A stretch of 64,000 nucleotides of DNA from Viola odorata (lineage: Eukaryota > Streptophyta > Magnoliopsida > Malpighiales > Violaceae): positions 47,342,158 to 47,406,157 of the forward strand of contig OY829540.1 of the NCBI GenBank assembly GCA_963691705.1. The letters run 5' to 3'. Numbering within the stretch: position 1 is the stretch's first letter; each line of letters opens with the position of its first letter. Made by a program: the position numbers and the translations under genes. The notes beneath the pieces were generated by a model. That model saw only the letters and a list, made by a program, of their open reading frames with translations. It did not search any database and had not been told where the DNA came from. Of the stretch, positions 45,196-56,560 are shown in pieces.

Positions 45196-46200
45196 TCTAT
45201 GAACTATTTTAAGCGGTCTTCACCGGTGGACGTAGGTCTCTACTGACTGACTCAGGTGTCTTGTGCAAGATATGCAAATAAAGAACCATGTTTTGATTCT
45301 TCGATTGCACAAATAAATTAAGCAAATGAAATAGTTTGTTCTCCATACTCTTACAGTGATAAGGATTTATTTACACACCTGCAAGGTATAATCGGATCTT
45401 ACGTCCTCATCTCATCCTTCCATCTGTTCCACCTGAATTTGATTGCAGAACCGACCTCTCTGGATCAAATTATTGAATATTGATAGTATTAACATAGAAC
45501 AACTTTCTACATTTAACTCAGATGATTAATTCTACATGACATAACGATAATAATTTTCTTGGGAAACAGCATTTAGTCTCCCATGTATTTTGTTACCGAT
45601 TTAGTCGCTAAACTATTTTTTGTCACTCTGGTAACCCTGAACGTTTTCTTGGTTCTTCAAGTTTCGTCAGTACTGCTTACAAGAGAATGCTCTCACTCCT
45701 TCAAGACCTTGGCCTCTAGATGAAAATAAAGCTGATAAGTTGGCTGGTTCCAAGTTTCCAACACATTTTTGCAGATTTCATTACAAACAGATGAGAGCAG
45801 ACATGGAATGTATAACAACCACGTGTAAGAAATCTACACGAAACTACAAATTTCCTGATTACTTCGCTAAACAATGCAGTATTCGGTCCATCAGTTTACA
45901 TTATTTTCCCAATTACTTAGCTATAGAATGGAACTAATCAGTATAACCACTGGCCGGTTCTTGTTTGAGTTCCACCAACTGCAGATTGTAGTCATATAAA
46001 CGCTTGAACTCTATCTAATGCCAAACTCTATCTAATGCCGGATTGTAGTCATATAAATAAACGCTTGAACTCTATCTAATGCCGATCTGGGCCAGGTTGT
46101 CTTCCTAAGCAGGAACACACCATCAATGAAAAGAGTCTGCCTTTTAGTGCAGAATCAGCAGGTTTGAACAAGGTACGGGGTCTAATGTCACTTCCTCAGC
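45196..46200. other. intergenic with a second small SDR remnant
   Basis: At about 45745-45793 the sequence TTTGCAGATTTCATTACAAA and its left neighbour repeat the FVPT.FADF segment of the SDR fragment in diverged form. A CTCTATCTAATGCC motif is repeated near 46010, 46030 and 46070. Nothing else is recognised. Confidence 0.5.
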
Positions 46201-46302
46201 CTCATCCACCCAATTGATTGCAAAACCAAACTCCTGCTTTCGTGCTCACAGAATCAGCAACTCGTTTCTCCTCTGCAGATTGCCCCTCCTTCGACAATGA
46301 TG

Positions 46303-46500
46303 CTTCTGCCACCTCACTCCCTGCATGTGCTGAGGATGATAACACCTGTGTGGCAATGTCCTGAGATGAAGATAGTTGAGCAGAACCTAGCGCACGTCCT
46401 TGTTTCCTCTGATGATGTTGATTAGTTGAGCAGAACCTAGCGCACGTCCTTGTTTCCTCCGATGATGTTGATGCTTCTGCCACCTCACTCCGTGGAAGCG
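46303..46500. repeat. 50-bp direct repeat within a longer duplication
   Basis: TAGTTGAGCAGAACCTAGCG and the following 30 bases occur at about 46374 and 46424 with one difference. A wider block starting CTTCTGCCACCTCACTCC occurs at about 46303 and 46473. The minus-strand ORF that covers this region (46202-46483) is repetitive and has no family match. Confidence 0.75.
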
Positions 46501-46628
46501 CCGAGGACTAAGATGATTTGTGCACAGTAAAGTTGCTCTTATGATGGAAAAGAGAAAATCGATGGTTCGTGGTACTTGATTAATTGCTAACCAAACAAAT
46601 TAGCAAGTAATTTACTGATGACTGTTCT

Positions 46629-47298
46629 AGGTTTAGAACACTTACCACATTAAATTTAATCATCATTTTGATGAGAGGTTCCAAGTCATGCAACATCTTC
46701 CCAACACCAACAAGGATTTCCTGCCTGTGATTGGATGATGAGTTTCTCAATATTTTCAGTGAAGGTCTTCAAAGGTAAGTCATTTAGGAAGTGTTGCAGA
46801 AAGCAAAAAACAGTTACGGGACGCATTTCCTTTTCGAGTATATCAACAATATTTTTCTCCAAGTTTGTTATCTGACCCTCTTCGAAATCCAGGCCTCCTG
46901 TCGAATCTTTCGCTGACTTCAAAGGTACAGTAATTAACATGTTAATTAGTTGAAATTGTCAAGTAATTCTGCAATCATGTCACATTAATAATGCTGGTTA
47001 ACTAATCATGTCACATTAATAATGCTGGTTAACTGGTCTGAGGAACAGCGAAAGATTCGATAGGAAGGCCTGGTTTTCGAAAAGGACCAGATAACAAACA
47101 TGGAGAAAAATATTGTTGATATACTCGAAAAGGAAATGCGTCCCGTAATTGCTTTTTGCTTTCTGCAACACTTCCTAAATGACTTACCTTTGAAGACCTT
47201 CACTGAAAATATTGAGGAACTCATTGGGAAGATGCTGCATGACTTGGAACCTCTCATCAAAATGATGATTAAATTTAATGTGGTAAGTGTTCTAAACC
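46629..47298. repeat. inverted duplication of an unidentified exon
   Basis: The left arm (46629-46915) and right arm (47046-47298) are reverse complements with a few substitutions and one 37-bp indel. Each encodes, on opposite strands, ILEKEMRPV.AFCFLQHFLN followed by DLPLKTFTENIEEL and a splice donor-like GTAAGTGTTC. The 130-bp spacer contains a perfect 31-bp tandem repeat (46973-47003 and 47004-47034). I do not recognise the protein. A transcript through it would fold into a long hairpin. Confidence 0.85.
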
Positions 47299-47463
47299 TT
47301 ATCTCACTAATTGCATCTCTGATGATGCCTAGAACAAACGTTCCATAGAGTAAGAAAATGCACATTTTAGGTCTTCTCTTCAAGAAATAGCAACCAAGTG
47401 TCTTCTTACCCATCCCTTTTACTACTGATCAAGCAGACAAATGCATATTGGCATCGCAACAAC

Positions 47464-48615
47464 TCAGCTAACTACTTTTGAGACTACGCCAGCTCCAACT
47501 GTTCTTCCACCCTCTCTAATGGCAAATCTTTGTCCTGTTAATGCAAGAAACAAGTTATAAGTTTAAAGGAACACGCTTGTAACTTTCTCTCGTGCACTGA
47601 CACAATCTCTGCAGAAACAAGTTATAAGTTTAAATCTTTGGCCCTTATTATTTCATTTTTTCAGAATACCATCCAAATACCAAGAAATCCTTTGGCAAAG
47701 TAATTCTTAAATTATTACGTGTGATTACTTTGTCAAATGGAATATTTAGCATATTGGTGAAAATCAAAGCACACATTAGCCACCAGGGATAGCCCAGCAG
47801 TGAGAGGTTAGGGGAGACCTTTAAAGTCCAGGGGTTCAAATCCTTGTAAATGATATAATAAAATATCACAGACTCGTTAAAATTTTAAAGAAAAAAAAAC
47901 ATAAAAGCAAAAGCAATCTAATGTTAGAGCAATCATGTTGATAAATTATTCAGCAATTTCTCAATGATCCTTTTACTCACCTACCCTCGTTCAATATCTT
48001 CACGTTTCAGACCCCAAAGGAGAAGACCCACATTGTCACCAGCCTGATAAAACATACAAATCCTGTTCAATTACTTACAGAAAGCAGCCCAGAAAACCTA
48101 GATGTAGCTTAAACCCATAAGACCCACATTCTCTGTTTTGCAAGAATGAGATGCAAATTTTCAGCCTAAGGAACTAGAAAGATATTTGATGATATAAGGA
48201 TGCTTCGCAAGCAATGGAGCTGAAACATAAACTACTACTGAAAGTCACCTCTCTTAACCCCAAAATTTCAACTTCTTCCCCGACTTTGATGGTTCCTTGT
48301 TCAACTCGGCCAGTAGCAACAGTTCCACAACCCTTTAAAAGGAAAAATAGAAAATACAACCTTAGTAAAGAACTGAAACTCAGGTCGAAAGCATTTAGGA
48401 TATAATTGGCAAGTAGCATCTGCATAAGTGAAAAAAGAAACCAATTCTATAGAGAAAAAAATTATACTTTCATTCTTTTGAAGGAACACACAACACAACA
48501 CAAGCTACGAAAATGAACATTATGTCTACCTGAATTGAGAAAACATCTTCTACTGGCATCAGGAAAGGCTTGTCAAGTTGACGCACAGGGTCAGGAATGT
48601 ATTCATCCACAGCTG
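47464..48615 (-). pseudogene. organellar (mitochondrial-type) EF-Tu gene fragment
   Basis: Four exon remnants on the minus strand retain GT-AG borders. These are about 48615-48530 ([20 protein letters not shown] ... DVFSIQ), 48332-48249 ([20 protein letters not shown]), 48043-47985 (GDNVGLLLWGLKREDIERG) and 47534-47464 (QRFAIREGGRTVGAGVVSKV, then stop). EF-Tu delivers aminoacyl-tRNA to organellar ribosomes. The GTP-binding domain I and intervening exons are missing, and the substitutions GRG to GCG and LLR to LLW alter conserved positions. At the upstream end the sequence breaks into a short TTGACGCACAG direct repeat, probably the rearrangement junction. It is not functional. Confidence 0.85.
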
Positions 48616-48655
48616 TGTCTGTTTTTCAAGTTGACGCACAGACACAACTGATAGT

Positions 48656-49230
48656 TACTCCCTCCATCTCAAGGAACATCCCGTTTGTCTGATAACAAGA
48701 GTTTTGAAGAAGGTGCACTAACATTTTCATATGTGACTGCTAGTTTTAACCATCAAATTGATTTTCACTGAATTTAATTACCTCTTTTCCATCTAAGCAC
48801 TAAAACAGAAATTTCGCAAATGAGAATGTGAGCTTCACAAACAAACCCAACCCAACATTCTATAGGGTTTAATTAACACTATTCATCACTGCAACCTATC
48901 TTCTGCCTATCAGTATCAACTAACAGAACCACATCCAGAATAGCTGCATATAGATGCCATGGTGGAATGCAATCAAACTCTCTAGCTTTAACAAATAAAT
49001 ATTATATTTTTACACTTATCCAGTGTTCAACAGCTTTTCTACGAAATCGAGGAAACACAACATCCACAAATATGATAAAAACGAGAATAAAATCTCAAAG
49101 TTTTCACTAAACTGAAATAATTAGCTCCAAACAACAGAATTCAATTCGATAAAAATTATAATCCACTTCAATTCCAAGTCTTAAACCCAAACACACAAGA
49201 AACAAAAATCAACCAGATGAGAACAAAAGA
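48656..49230. other. spacer between EF-Tu and MSRB1 remnants
   Basis: It starts with a Stowaway-like CTCCCTCCATCTCAAGGAAC (48658), but a matching right end was not found, so only a truncated MITE end is suggested. The rest is AT-rich without coding signal and may be intron sequence of either neighbour. Confidence 0.4.
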
Positions 49231-49237
49231 ATCTTAC

Positions 49238-49581
49238 TCTGTTGTGCCTTTCTGCCTCAAAATCCGAAACTGCTCCGGCGACAAGACAGCACGCCACTCC
49301 TCCTCCGATTTCTGAACCGAAGACCCAGAGCCAGCCATGACTACGACCCCGCTACGAATCCCGCGCTTACTCTGGCACAAAGACGACGACCCACCAAACC
49401 CAGCAACAGAAACAGAGTAACCACCCGCTTTAGACGATGGCAAAGGTCTAAGATGGACTCTACCCAAGCCTCTAGATACGGAATGGAGTGAAGACGGCAC
49501 TTTCGAGAAAGCGGGTTTGGTTGCTGTGGTGGTAGTGAAGAGATTTGTTCTGGTGGAAGAAGAAAAGAGCACGTTAATCAC
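49238..49581 (-). pseudogene. first exon of a plastid methionine sulfoxide reductase B (MSRB1-like)
   Basis: The exon encodes a Ser/Thr/Arg-rich plastid transit peptide (FSKVPSSLHSVSRGLGRVHL), a VVVMA processing-site-like segment and the start of the mature enzyme (SEEEWRAVLSPEQFRILRQK). It ends at a donor ACAGA/GTAAGA. MSRB reduces methionine-R-sulfoxide in plastid proteins. The catalytic exons with the zinc cysteines and the active-site cysteine are not in the window; downstream on the same strand lie EF-Tu exons. No ATG is found at the expected start: the codon is GTG and the frame stays open upstream. It is therefore a gene fragment. Confidence 0.85.
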
Positions 49582-49738
49582 TACGGGCTTGGTTGTTGTG
49601 GTGCGGCTAAGTTCTCCTGGAAGGAGTATGTGGCTGCGGTGCGGAGAAGAAAGGGAGGGCAGTCCAACACCTAATCATAAAAAACCCTAAAAAGAAATGA
49701 AGGAAAATTTAAACATGTAAGACGGGTAGACCCTTGAG

Positions 49739-50738
49739 TAGGGAAGGCAATGGAGCGGGTATGGAGCGGGTAAGGCACTATCCATACCCGCACCCGCAAA
49801 TTTGCGGGTAATCCATACCCGCACCCGCACCCGCGCGGTGCGGGTAAAAGGAGACAAATTGTACCCGCGAATTACCCGCGAATACCCGCAAATTTTTTAC
49901 AATACAATAGTTAATAAGTTATAATTAACTCAAGTAAATATTGATATTGAACTATACAATTAACTCAAGTAAATATAAGGAGTACGTTTAACAAATATCT
50001 AGCACACGTCAAAACTCAAAAAATGTCGAATAAATATAAATATTCAAGTATCGAATATGACTTATGAGCATAACATATACATATAACTATACAATTGTAA
50101 TTGGTAGTATGTTTTTTTCTTTATTCTCCTTATTTAAAATGTTATGCATATAATTTTAATTGTAATCGGTAGTATGTTATTATTCTTCTTATTAAAAGTT
50201 TATGCATATATTTTTAATTTTAATTGGTAGTATGTTTTTTTCCTTATTCTCCTTATTTAAAATGTTATGCATATAATTTTAATTTTAATTGGTAGTATGT
50301 TTTTGTTAATTAATTAGGATAAATTAAGTATTGTAATTCTTTAAAATAGCTGAATTTAGTATTAATATTATTTTGCAACTAACTACAAAATGGAATAACA
50401 ATAATACTACCGTATATCTAAGTTTTAGTGCAAAGAGAGACAAGTAATTGCTTGTAGTCTAATGGTTAGAATATTGCCTTCCAAGCAATAGACCCAGGTT
50501 CGAATCCTGGTGGATGCATATTAAGGACATGTATATTTATTTTGCGCGGGTATTTAATACCCGCACTGCGGGTATTTAGTGCGGGTTGCGGTGCGGGTAA
50601 AGCACTATCCATACCCGCACTTTGCGGGTGCGGGTAAATTCATACCCGCAAAATACCCGCAAACTGCGGGTAATACCCACCCGCAATTGCGGGTATCCGG
50701 CGGGTATCCATACCCGCGGGTGCAAATTGCCTTCCCTA
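49739..50738. mobile_element. non-autonomous hAT element, 1,000 bp, carrying a tRNA-Gly-like sequence
   Basis: The TIRs TAGGGAAGGCAAT and ATTGCCTTCCCTA are perfect and flanked by an 8-bp target duplication CCCTTGAG (49731-49738 and 50739-50746). Subterminal regions hold many GCGGGTA/TACCCGC repeats at both ends. The interior is AT-rich, with a 50-bp repeat (TAATTGGTAGTATGTTTTT and relatives, about 50100-50310). It contains a tRNA-like sequence but no transposase. The perfect TIR and TSD suggest a fairly recent insertion. Confidence 0.95.
50448..50518 (+). tRNA. tRNA-Gly(UCC)-like gene, probably a pseudogene
   Basis: The sequence has a Pol III A box (TAGTCTAATGG), an anticodon stem-loop ATTGC-CTTCCAA-GCAAT with anticodon TCC, and a T arm CCAGG-TTCGAAT-CCTGG whose B box GGTTCGAATCC fits the consensus perfectly. 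The D and T regions resemble plant tRNA-Gly(UCC). The acceptor arms (TTGCTTG and TGGATGC) pair poorly, with mismatches and wobbles only, so a functional tRNA is unlikely. The internal promoter may still be active. It lies inside the hAT element near its right subterminal repeats. Confidence 0.7.
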
Positions 50739-50912
50739 CCCTTGAGCGTATCTGACCCGTTTTTTAACGGGTCGAAAAATAATGACCCGATGGATCAAAA
50801 TACGGATTGAGTATGGGTCGACCCTTCGAGTCGAATCCATTTTGACACCCCTAAGTTTAAGCAGTAGGAAGAAGAGTTTTTTCTTTTGGGCTGGTAAATT
50901 AATAAGTGGAAA

Positions 50913-51180
50913 ATGAAAATGACGTCGGCGTCGACGACGTTAGGTGGGGATGATTTGAAGAGATCGACTAGTAGTCGGAGGAGTTGGGTGTCGGGGAATC
51001 GGAGTGCCTGGAGTTGGGCGTCCATGAGTTTCCGGGATGTTTGGATGGTGGGAGAGCCGACGGGTGAGTCAGATATGTTTGCCAGCCACCAGAGCGGGAG
51101 GCAGTAGAAGAATAATGAGGAGGAGTTGTGGTGGGCGGCGGCGGCTAGGTCATACAAGGGAATTACTGGAGGGAGGAGGT
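50913..51180 (+). pseudogene. N-terminal fragment of a PDR-type ABCG transporter
   Basis: The frame opens MKMTSASTTLGGDDLKR and continues SRRSWVSGNRSAWSWASMSF and FRDVWMVGEPTGESDMF, then SHQSGRQ and a TAG at 51107. In the same frame after the stop comes KNNEEELWWAAAARSYKG. This matches the N-terminus of plant PDR/ABCG full-size transporters, in which a Ser/Arg-rich segment is followed by the conserved EEELRWAAIERLPT(Y/F) block. The nucleotide-binding and membrane domains are absent. PDR transporters export defence and hormone compounds at the plasma membrane. This is a short dead fragment. Confidence 0.65.
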
Positions 51181-52474
51181 TAGGGTTAATACTTTTGGTC
51201 GAATGGTTAATGTCACAAATAATTAAAAATTATATTAATTAGTTTTAACTTTTATTTGAGGTGTAAAAAAATAGACATATATCTGGGTATGCCAACTTTT
51301 ATTTTTGAGTTGGCATTCCCAAAACACGCAAGAATTTCTCTTTTTTCGGCTTGCTCTCCTCGTCAACCCCTAAAAGAAAATACAAACTTGACCCCTTTTT
51401 TTATTGGTTATACATTTTTTATTTTCTTGAAATTATGCCTATTTATCTATTCTCATGTTTTCTGAACAGGCTGAATTTTTTTGGTTACCTTTTCCTTTTT
51501 CTTGTTCTGTTTTCTTTTTAATATACTTATGTGAAAACGTCGTTTTTTTTAAAAATGAATTTGCAAGCTTGCTGTTTTAGCCATGCACCACATTTCTTTT
51601 TAGATATGAATTAGCAATTCTAACCTGCTTTGCAAGTCCGAAAATTGTTATTAAGTTTGTTTATTTTACTGAATATATGGATGAGATAAAATTAATAAAA
51701 TTAATAAAAAGAAGCAGAGAGAGTGTTAAGAGATTTGATCTCGTGTTTGAATTTTAAAAATTATGTTAAGAGGCTTTTAGGGACAGACAGTGCACCAACG
51801 AAATTAGTTTCAATTAACAAGACATATCTGGAGAACAAAAATAAATTACAAAATTAAAAGCTAAAAGAATAATGAGCATTCATATACATCCTCTGAGTAT
51901 CTGGCTGCTCCAGATTTAGTTATCATCTTATCCGACTTAACTCTACAATCTCTAACATTTTCTACTTATATTAATTTGGTCCTACTATTCGTGTTGAATA
52001 ATTTTTTCGTTTAATACCACGTGATCGAGTAACTGGATTGACATCATAGATTTAGTCAAACCATTTTTATTCAACAAATGTTTTCTTTTCATATTTTACC
52101 TTTTTTTTATTATTTTGTAATCATTATTTGTAATGAAAAAATAATGTTACTAAATTATAAATGATTATTTATGCTGCCCATCATCATTTATGTTGTTTAG
52201 CAAGTCACTCGATTATATAATATTTAACGGAAAAAAATAAGTCTGTAGTAATAGTAGGACCAAATTGTTATAAAATAAAAAATATTAGGAATAGTAGATT
52301 TAAAAATTCATTAACTTAAAAAAAAGGCACTATTGAAATGGAAACATGACAAAATTGTCACCGTTTCCGCACCCCAATTTTGGTTTATATGTTTTAGAGT
52401 GTGATTTTAATGTAGCTATGCGAAAATGTCAGTTTTTTTAGCCATGCACCATATTTGTTTCTAAAATAGGTATA
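51181..52474. other. intergenic AT-rich stretch
   Basis: No gene or bounded element is supported between the ABCG fragment and the LINE target duplication. Confidence 0.5.
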
Positions 52475-52488
52475 ATATAAGTTGTTTA

Positions 52489-55400
52489 GCTATACAGGTT
52501 GACAGCGTTGCACAGACACGGTTCAGATCACTCTCCCTTGCTTCTGATTCAGGACACAGTGGACTGGGGTCCGAAGCCTTTCAGAGATCAAGGGATATGG
52601 TGGGAAGTGGTTGGCTTCAAGGATTTGGTGGCGAATTGGTGGAGAGAGGCAACCTCTGAATGTCCAGGTACTTGCAGGGTAATACAGAAGTTAAGATGGT
52701 TGAAACAGAAAATCAGGAGCTGGAATGCAGAGGTTTATGGTCATGTGGAGAAGCGCCTAGAGGTGCTCCTCGAGGAGGATTTGAAACTAGACAGGATAGC
52801 TGATGAGAGATCCTTGACTTTAACAGAACAAGGGAAGAAGCTGGAGTTGGCTAATGAGATTTGGGAACAACAGGGTCGGGTTGACAGGTTTTGGAAACAG
52901 AAAAACAGAACTCAATGGGATTTACAGGGGGACAGAAACACAGGTTACTTTCACAGGTTAGCTAAAGTCAATTATTTACGGAAGGGAGTGACCGACATTG
53001 TGACTTCTAATGGTCGTTTAGTCGATCCCACTGAGATTAAAATTGCTGCTGTCCAACACTTTTCTTCATTCTTTAACTCTGTGACCTGGGATAGACCTAT
53101 GATTCCTGACCTGGGGTTCAACAGATTGAGTGACATTGAAGCTAATTGGTTAGAAGGTGAGGTCACATCTGAAGAGATTTGGGAAGCTGTTAGGAGTTGC
53201 AATGGTAATAAGACTCCCGGTCCTGATGGGTTCTCTCTTAGGTTCATCCAGAATGCATGGGATATTATTGGTCCTGAATTCTGTGTCTTGATTAAGGGTT
53301 TCTTTAGAACTGGAATCTTTCCGAAGGGGGCCAATTCCTCTTTTATCACGCTCCTGCCTAAGTCTAATGCCGCTAAGAAGTTTAGCGATTTCCGTCCTAT
53401 TAGTCTGGTGAGTAGCTACTACAAAATTATTTCTAAAATTCTTGCAACAAGGTTGGGAAGGGTGATCGAGAAGGTGATAAGTGAGGAACAGCATGGGTTT
53501 ATGAGAGGTAAACAGACTCTTGATTGTGTGATGGCAGCTAATGAAGTTGTTAATCATTTGAAAAAGTCTAAGAAGCAAGGCTTACTTTTCAAATTGGATT
53601 TCGAAAAGGCTTACGACTCGGTTGAATGGAGTTATTTAGAGGAGGTTATGCACCAAATGGGTTTTGGGGAACGCTGGAGGGGGTGGATTTTGCAGTGTCT
53701 TAGTACTTCCAGAGTTTCTATTTTGATTAATGGCTCCCCTACTAGTCAATTCCAGGTTGGTCGTGGGCTTAGACAAGGATGCTCTATGTCCCCGTTTCTT
53801 TTTAACATAGCAGCAAAAGGGTTACATCGCATTTTGGTCCGTGCCAGAAGAGTTGGGTTATTAAGTGGCGTGGGTAATGAGCAGGCTGGGTGGCAGATTA
53901 CTCATCTACAGTTTGCAGATGACACTCTGATTTTTGTTAAGAATGATGAGAGTGAGATACAGGGCGTGAAAGGGACTCTACGCTGGTTTGAGGCTTATTC
54001 TGGGCTACGAGTCAATTTTCATAAGAGCACTCTTGTGGGAATCAACATTTGTGATCAAGTTGGGGGTTGTCTAGCTAGAAGAGCAGGGTGCAAGTACGAA
54101 CATTTACCTTTCAAGTATCTTGGTTCCTTTGTTGGCCTTAATCCTAGGAGATTAGCTAGTTGGGATTTCCTTATTCAGAAGATGAAAACAAAGTTGGCGA
54201 CTTGGAAGGGTCATCTCTTGTCTGTGGGCGGACGTGTTACTTTGATCAAGGCTGCGGTTTCAAGTCTTCCTATATATAACATGTCTATCTATAGGATGCC
54301 AAAAATTGTTCGCCGGAAATGCGAAGGGATCATGAGGCGGTTCATGTGGAGTGGTGATGAGTCTAAAAGTGGTTTGTCGAAGGTTAAATGGGAAGACATG
54401 ATTCGCCCGAAGGAGCTTGGGGGTCTGGGAATAGGTAATCTTGAAAGTCGAAACGCAGCTTATTTATTCAAGTGGGTGTGGGAGCTTTGTAATGGAAGCG
54501 GAAAATTGTGGGCGGATATAGTTAGAAGACAGTATGCCTTCACAAATTTTGGGTTCTTATGGAAGGGATCAGTGGCTAAGGTTTCTTTTATTTGGCGTGA
54601 TATATTTGGGATGTTCTCTAAGGGAGGTGATTGGTTCGATTTCTGGGTGAGACACGTGGACCTTGCAGTGGGCAATGGTCGCTGTGTGTCCTTTTGGTGG
54701 GATCCTTGGCACAACAAGACCCCTTTAGCTCTGGTCTATCCAAGACTTTACAATTTATCTAACATTGCAAACGGGAGTATCTTTGATCTTGGAATCTGGA
54801 ATGGGGACCAGTGGTCCTGGAATAATCAATGGCGCCGCGAGCTATTCGAATGGGAAATAGAAGAATGGGTTTGCTTATCTTCTCAACTCACGGCGCCAAA
54901 CAATACACAAGGTGATGTTAAGAATAGATGGCAGTTAAACTGCGAAGGAGAGTATTCGGTTGGATCATGGTGCTTGGGTTATGATATACAACGTTTCCAA
55001 GCAAACCCAGTTCTAAAGTCGTGCTGGTCCAATTTAGTCCCATACAGAGTCGAATTTTTCCTTTGGCTGGCCTTGCGCGACCGTTTAGTGACTAGGGAAT
55101 TTTTATGGAAACGCAGGATGCTCCTTGAGGAAGACAATGTTTGTTCTATGTGCGATGAATAAGGTGAATCTGTCCAACATATTTTGCTTCATTGTAAAAC
55201 ATCCATGACATGCTGGGATGCTGTGATGTGTTGGTTAGGCGTGCCCTGGTGTCCTCCCAGGAATATTGGCGACCTTTGGGGCTCTTGGATGAGCTTTGTG
55301 CCTAGGGGAGGGGTGGAGATCCAAAAGAAGTGGAGGGTTCTATTTTATGCTTTGGTATGGAGCTTGTGGTTGCAAAGAAACAAGGTTGTTTTTCATCAAG

Positions 55401-55700
55401 AAATGTTTTGCTCGAGACGGGTTATCAACTGCGCCTTTTCGTTTTGGTATAGGTGGTTAAAGACTTCAGATCATGCTTTCCCCTACAGTTTGGGTATGAT
55501 GTTGTTGTCTCCGTCATGGTTACTTACATTAGGTCGGTTAGCTCAGTAGTCTTGTCTGTTGTATTCCTTCCTCTGCTGATTTTCTACTTTGTTTGGTAAG
55601 TCGCTTCCTCTGTTGAGGAGCTTTTTCTATACATTCTTTCCTTCTTCTTTCCTCCCTCTGGTAGGGAGTGAATAAAATTCTTCAGCTTATTAAAAAAAAA
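52489..55700 (+). mobile_element. L1-type LINE, 5'-truncated, with poly(A) tail
   Basis: A 14-bp target duplication ATATAAGTTGTTTA flanks the element (52475-52488 and 55701-55714), and a short A-run (55692-55700) ends it. The 5' end begins inside the last part of the endonuclease domain (SDHSPLLL), the usual result of incomplete reverse transcription. It has no LTRs. The long TSD and the A-tail are the signatures of target-primed reverse transcription. Confidence 0.95.
52499..55549 (+). pseudogene. LINE ORF2 remnant: reverse transcriptase and zf-RVT domain
   Basis: An open frame of 887 codons, then a TAA at 55160-55162, then the same frame to 55549. In order: the end of the endonuclease domain, a linker with QGDRNTGYFHRLAKVNYLRK, and the reverse transcriptase (NKTPGPDGFSLRFIQNAWDI; FRPISLVSSYYKIISKILA; LDFEKAYDSVEW; GLRQGCSMSPFLFNIAAKGL). 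The catalytic FADDTLIF and the thumb with FKYLGSFVG follow. The C-terminal zf-RVT zinc-binding region (about 55000-55240) contains C..C...H...C residues across the stop (VCSMCDE, then HILLHCKTSM). No initiator Met is present because the 5' end is missing. The RT core is otherwise intact. Confidence 0.93.
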
Positions 55701-55714
55701 ATATAAGTTGTTTA

Positions 55715-56560
55715 TTAATTTTAAATAAGATAATATAGTTACGATTTACAATATTATAATTTTATATATTATAAAAATGAGAATAATTAAGTATTTAAAA
55801 GTTTCATTGCAAATCTTTTACGAATATTTGGACCCAACATTGTGAGTTTAAGTTTAATTGAAAATATTTTACGAATGCGGAGACTAAATTGATAAAAAAT
55901 ATTAGAATGAATAGTTATGTATGCTATGAAAAAAATATAAAATTCGTAAAGTATTAGTAAAAGATTTTACTAAAATTAGTGAAAAAATATAAAATTTGTA
56001 TAATATAAGTCGTTTATTTATGAGCTCGATTGAAACTTTTTACAAACACGAACATTAAATTATAATCATTTAAGGGTTTGATTGGATATTTTTTATAAAC
56101 ACAGGCACTAAATAAATTAACTAGGTGTATATATATCTAAAAAACTTTATGAATACAGAGACTAAATTAATAAACAAATAATATATTAAAAAAACAAAAC
56201 TAACAATGACGTCAGCAAAATTTTCACAATATTGTTTTTCAACAGTATTGTGTACTATTCCCTTATTATTTTAGTATAGCATGTATAATTTAGGCCCGAA
56301 CCACTAATACTGATGTGCTTAAAATACACTTACAATTCATATATCCAACGTGTTATTAGTATGAATGATTTGACATTTATGTCCCTTAAAAAAATTGCAG
56401 ATAGGATCATTATGTATGGAGAAATTATCAATTAAGAATATTTTTCTCTTAATGAATAAACCCAATGCGAACAAAATTAGTTTTAACACAGCAAAATTTG
56501 AGATACTTTGGTCAAGTGGTAAGTGGGGGTGGCGATTTTAACCTCAATTTGTAATGTAAA
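55715..56560. other. intergenic AT-rich stretch
   Basis: No gene is seen. A Stowaway-like ATACTTCCTTCGCCCTAACA at about 56560 suggests a MITE end truncated by, or next to, the following LTR. Confidence 0.45.

Noticed and set aside
48656..48760. Stowaway MITE between EF-Tu and MSRB1 remnants
   Set aside because: A CTCCCTCC-type end is visible but no partner end or TA pair was found.
52972..53578. Minus-strand ORFs of 125 and 142 codons
   Set aside because: They are shadows of the LINE reverse transcriptase reading frame on the plus strand.
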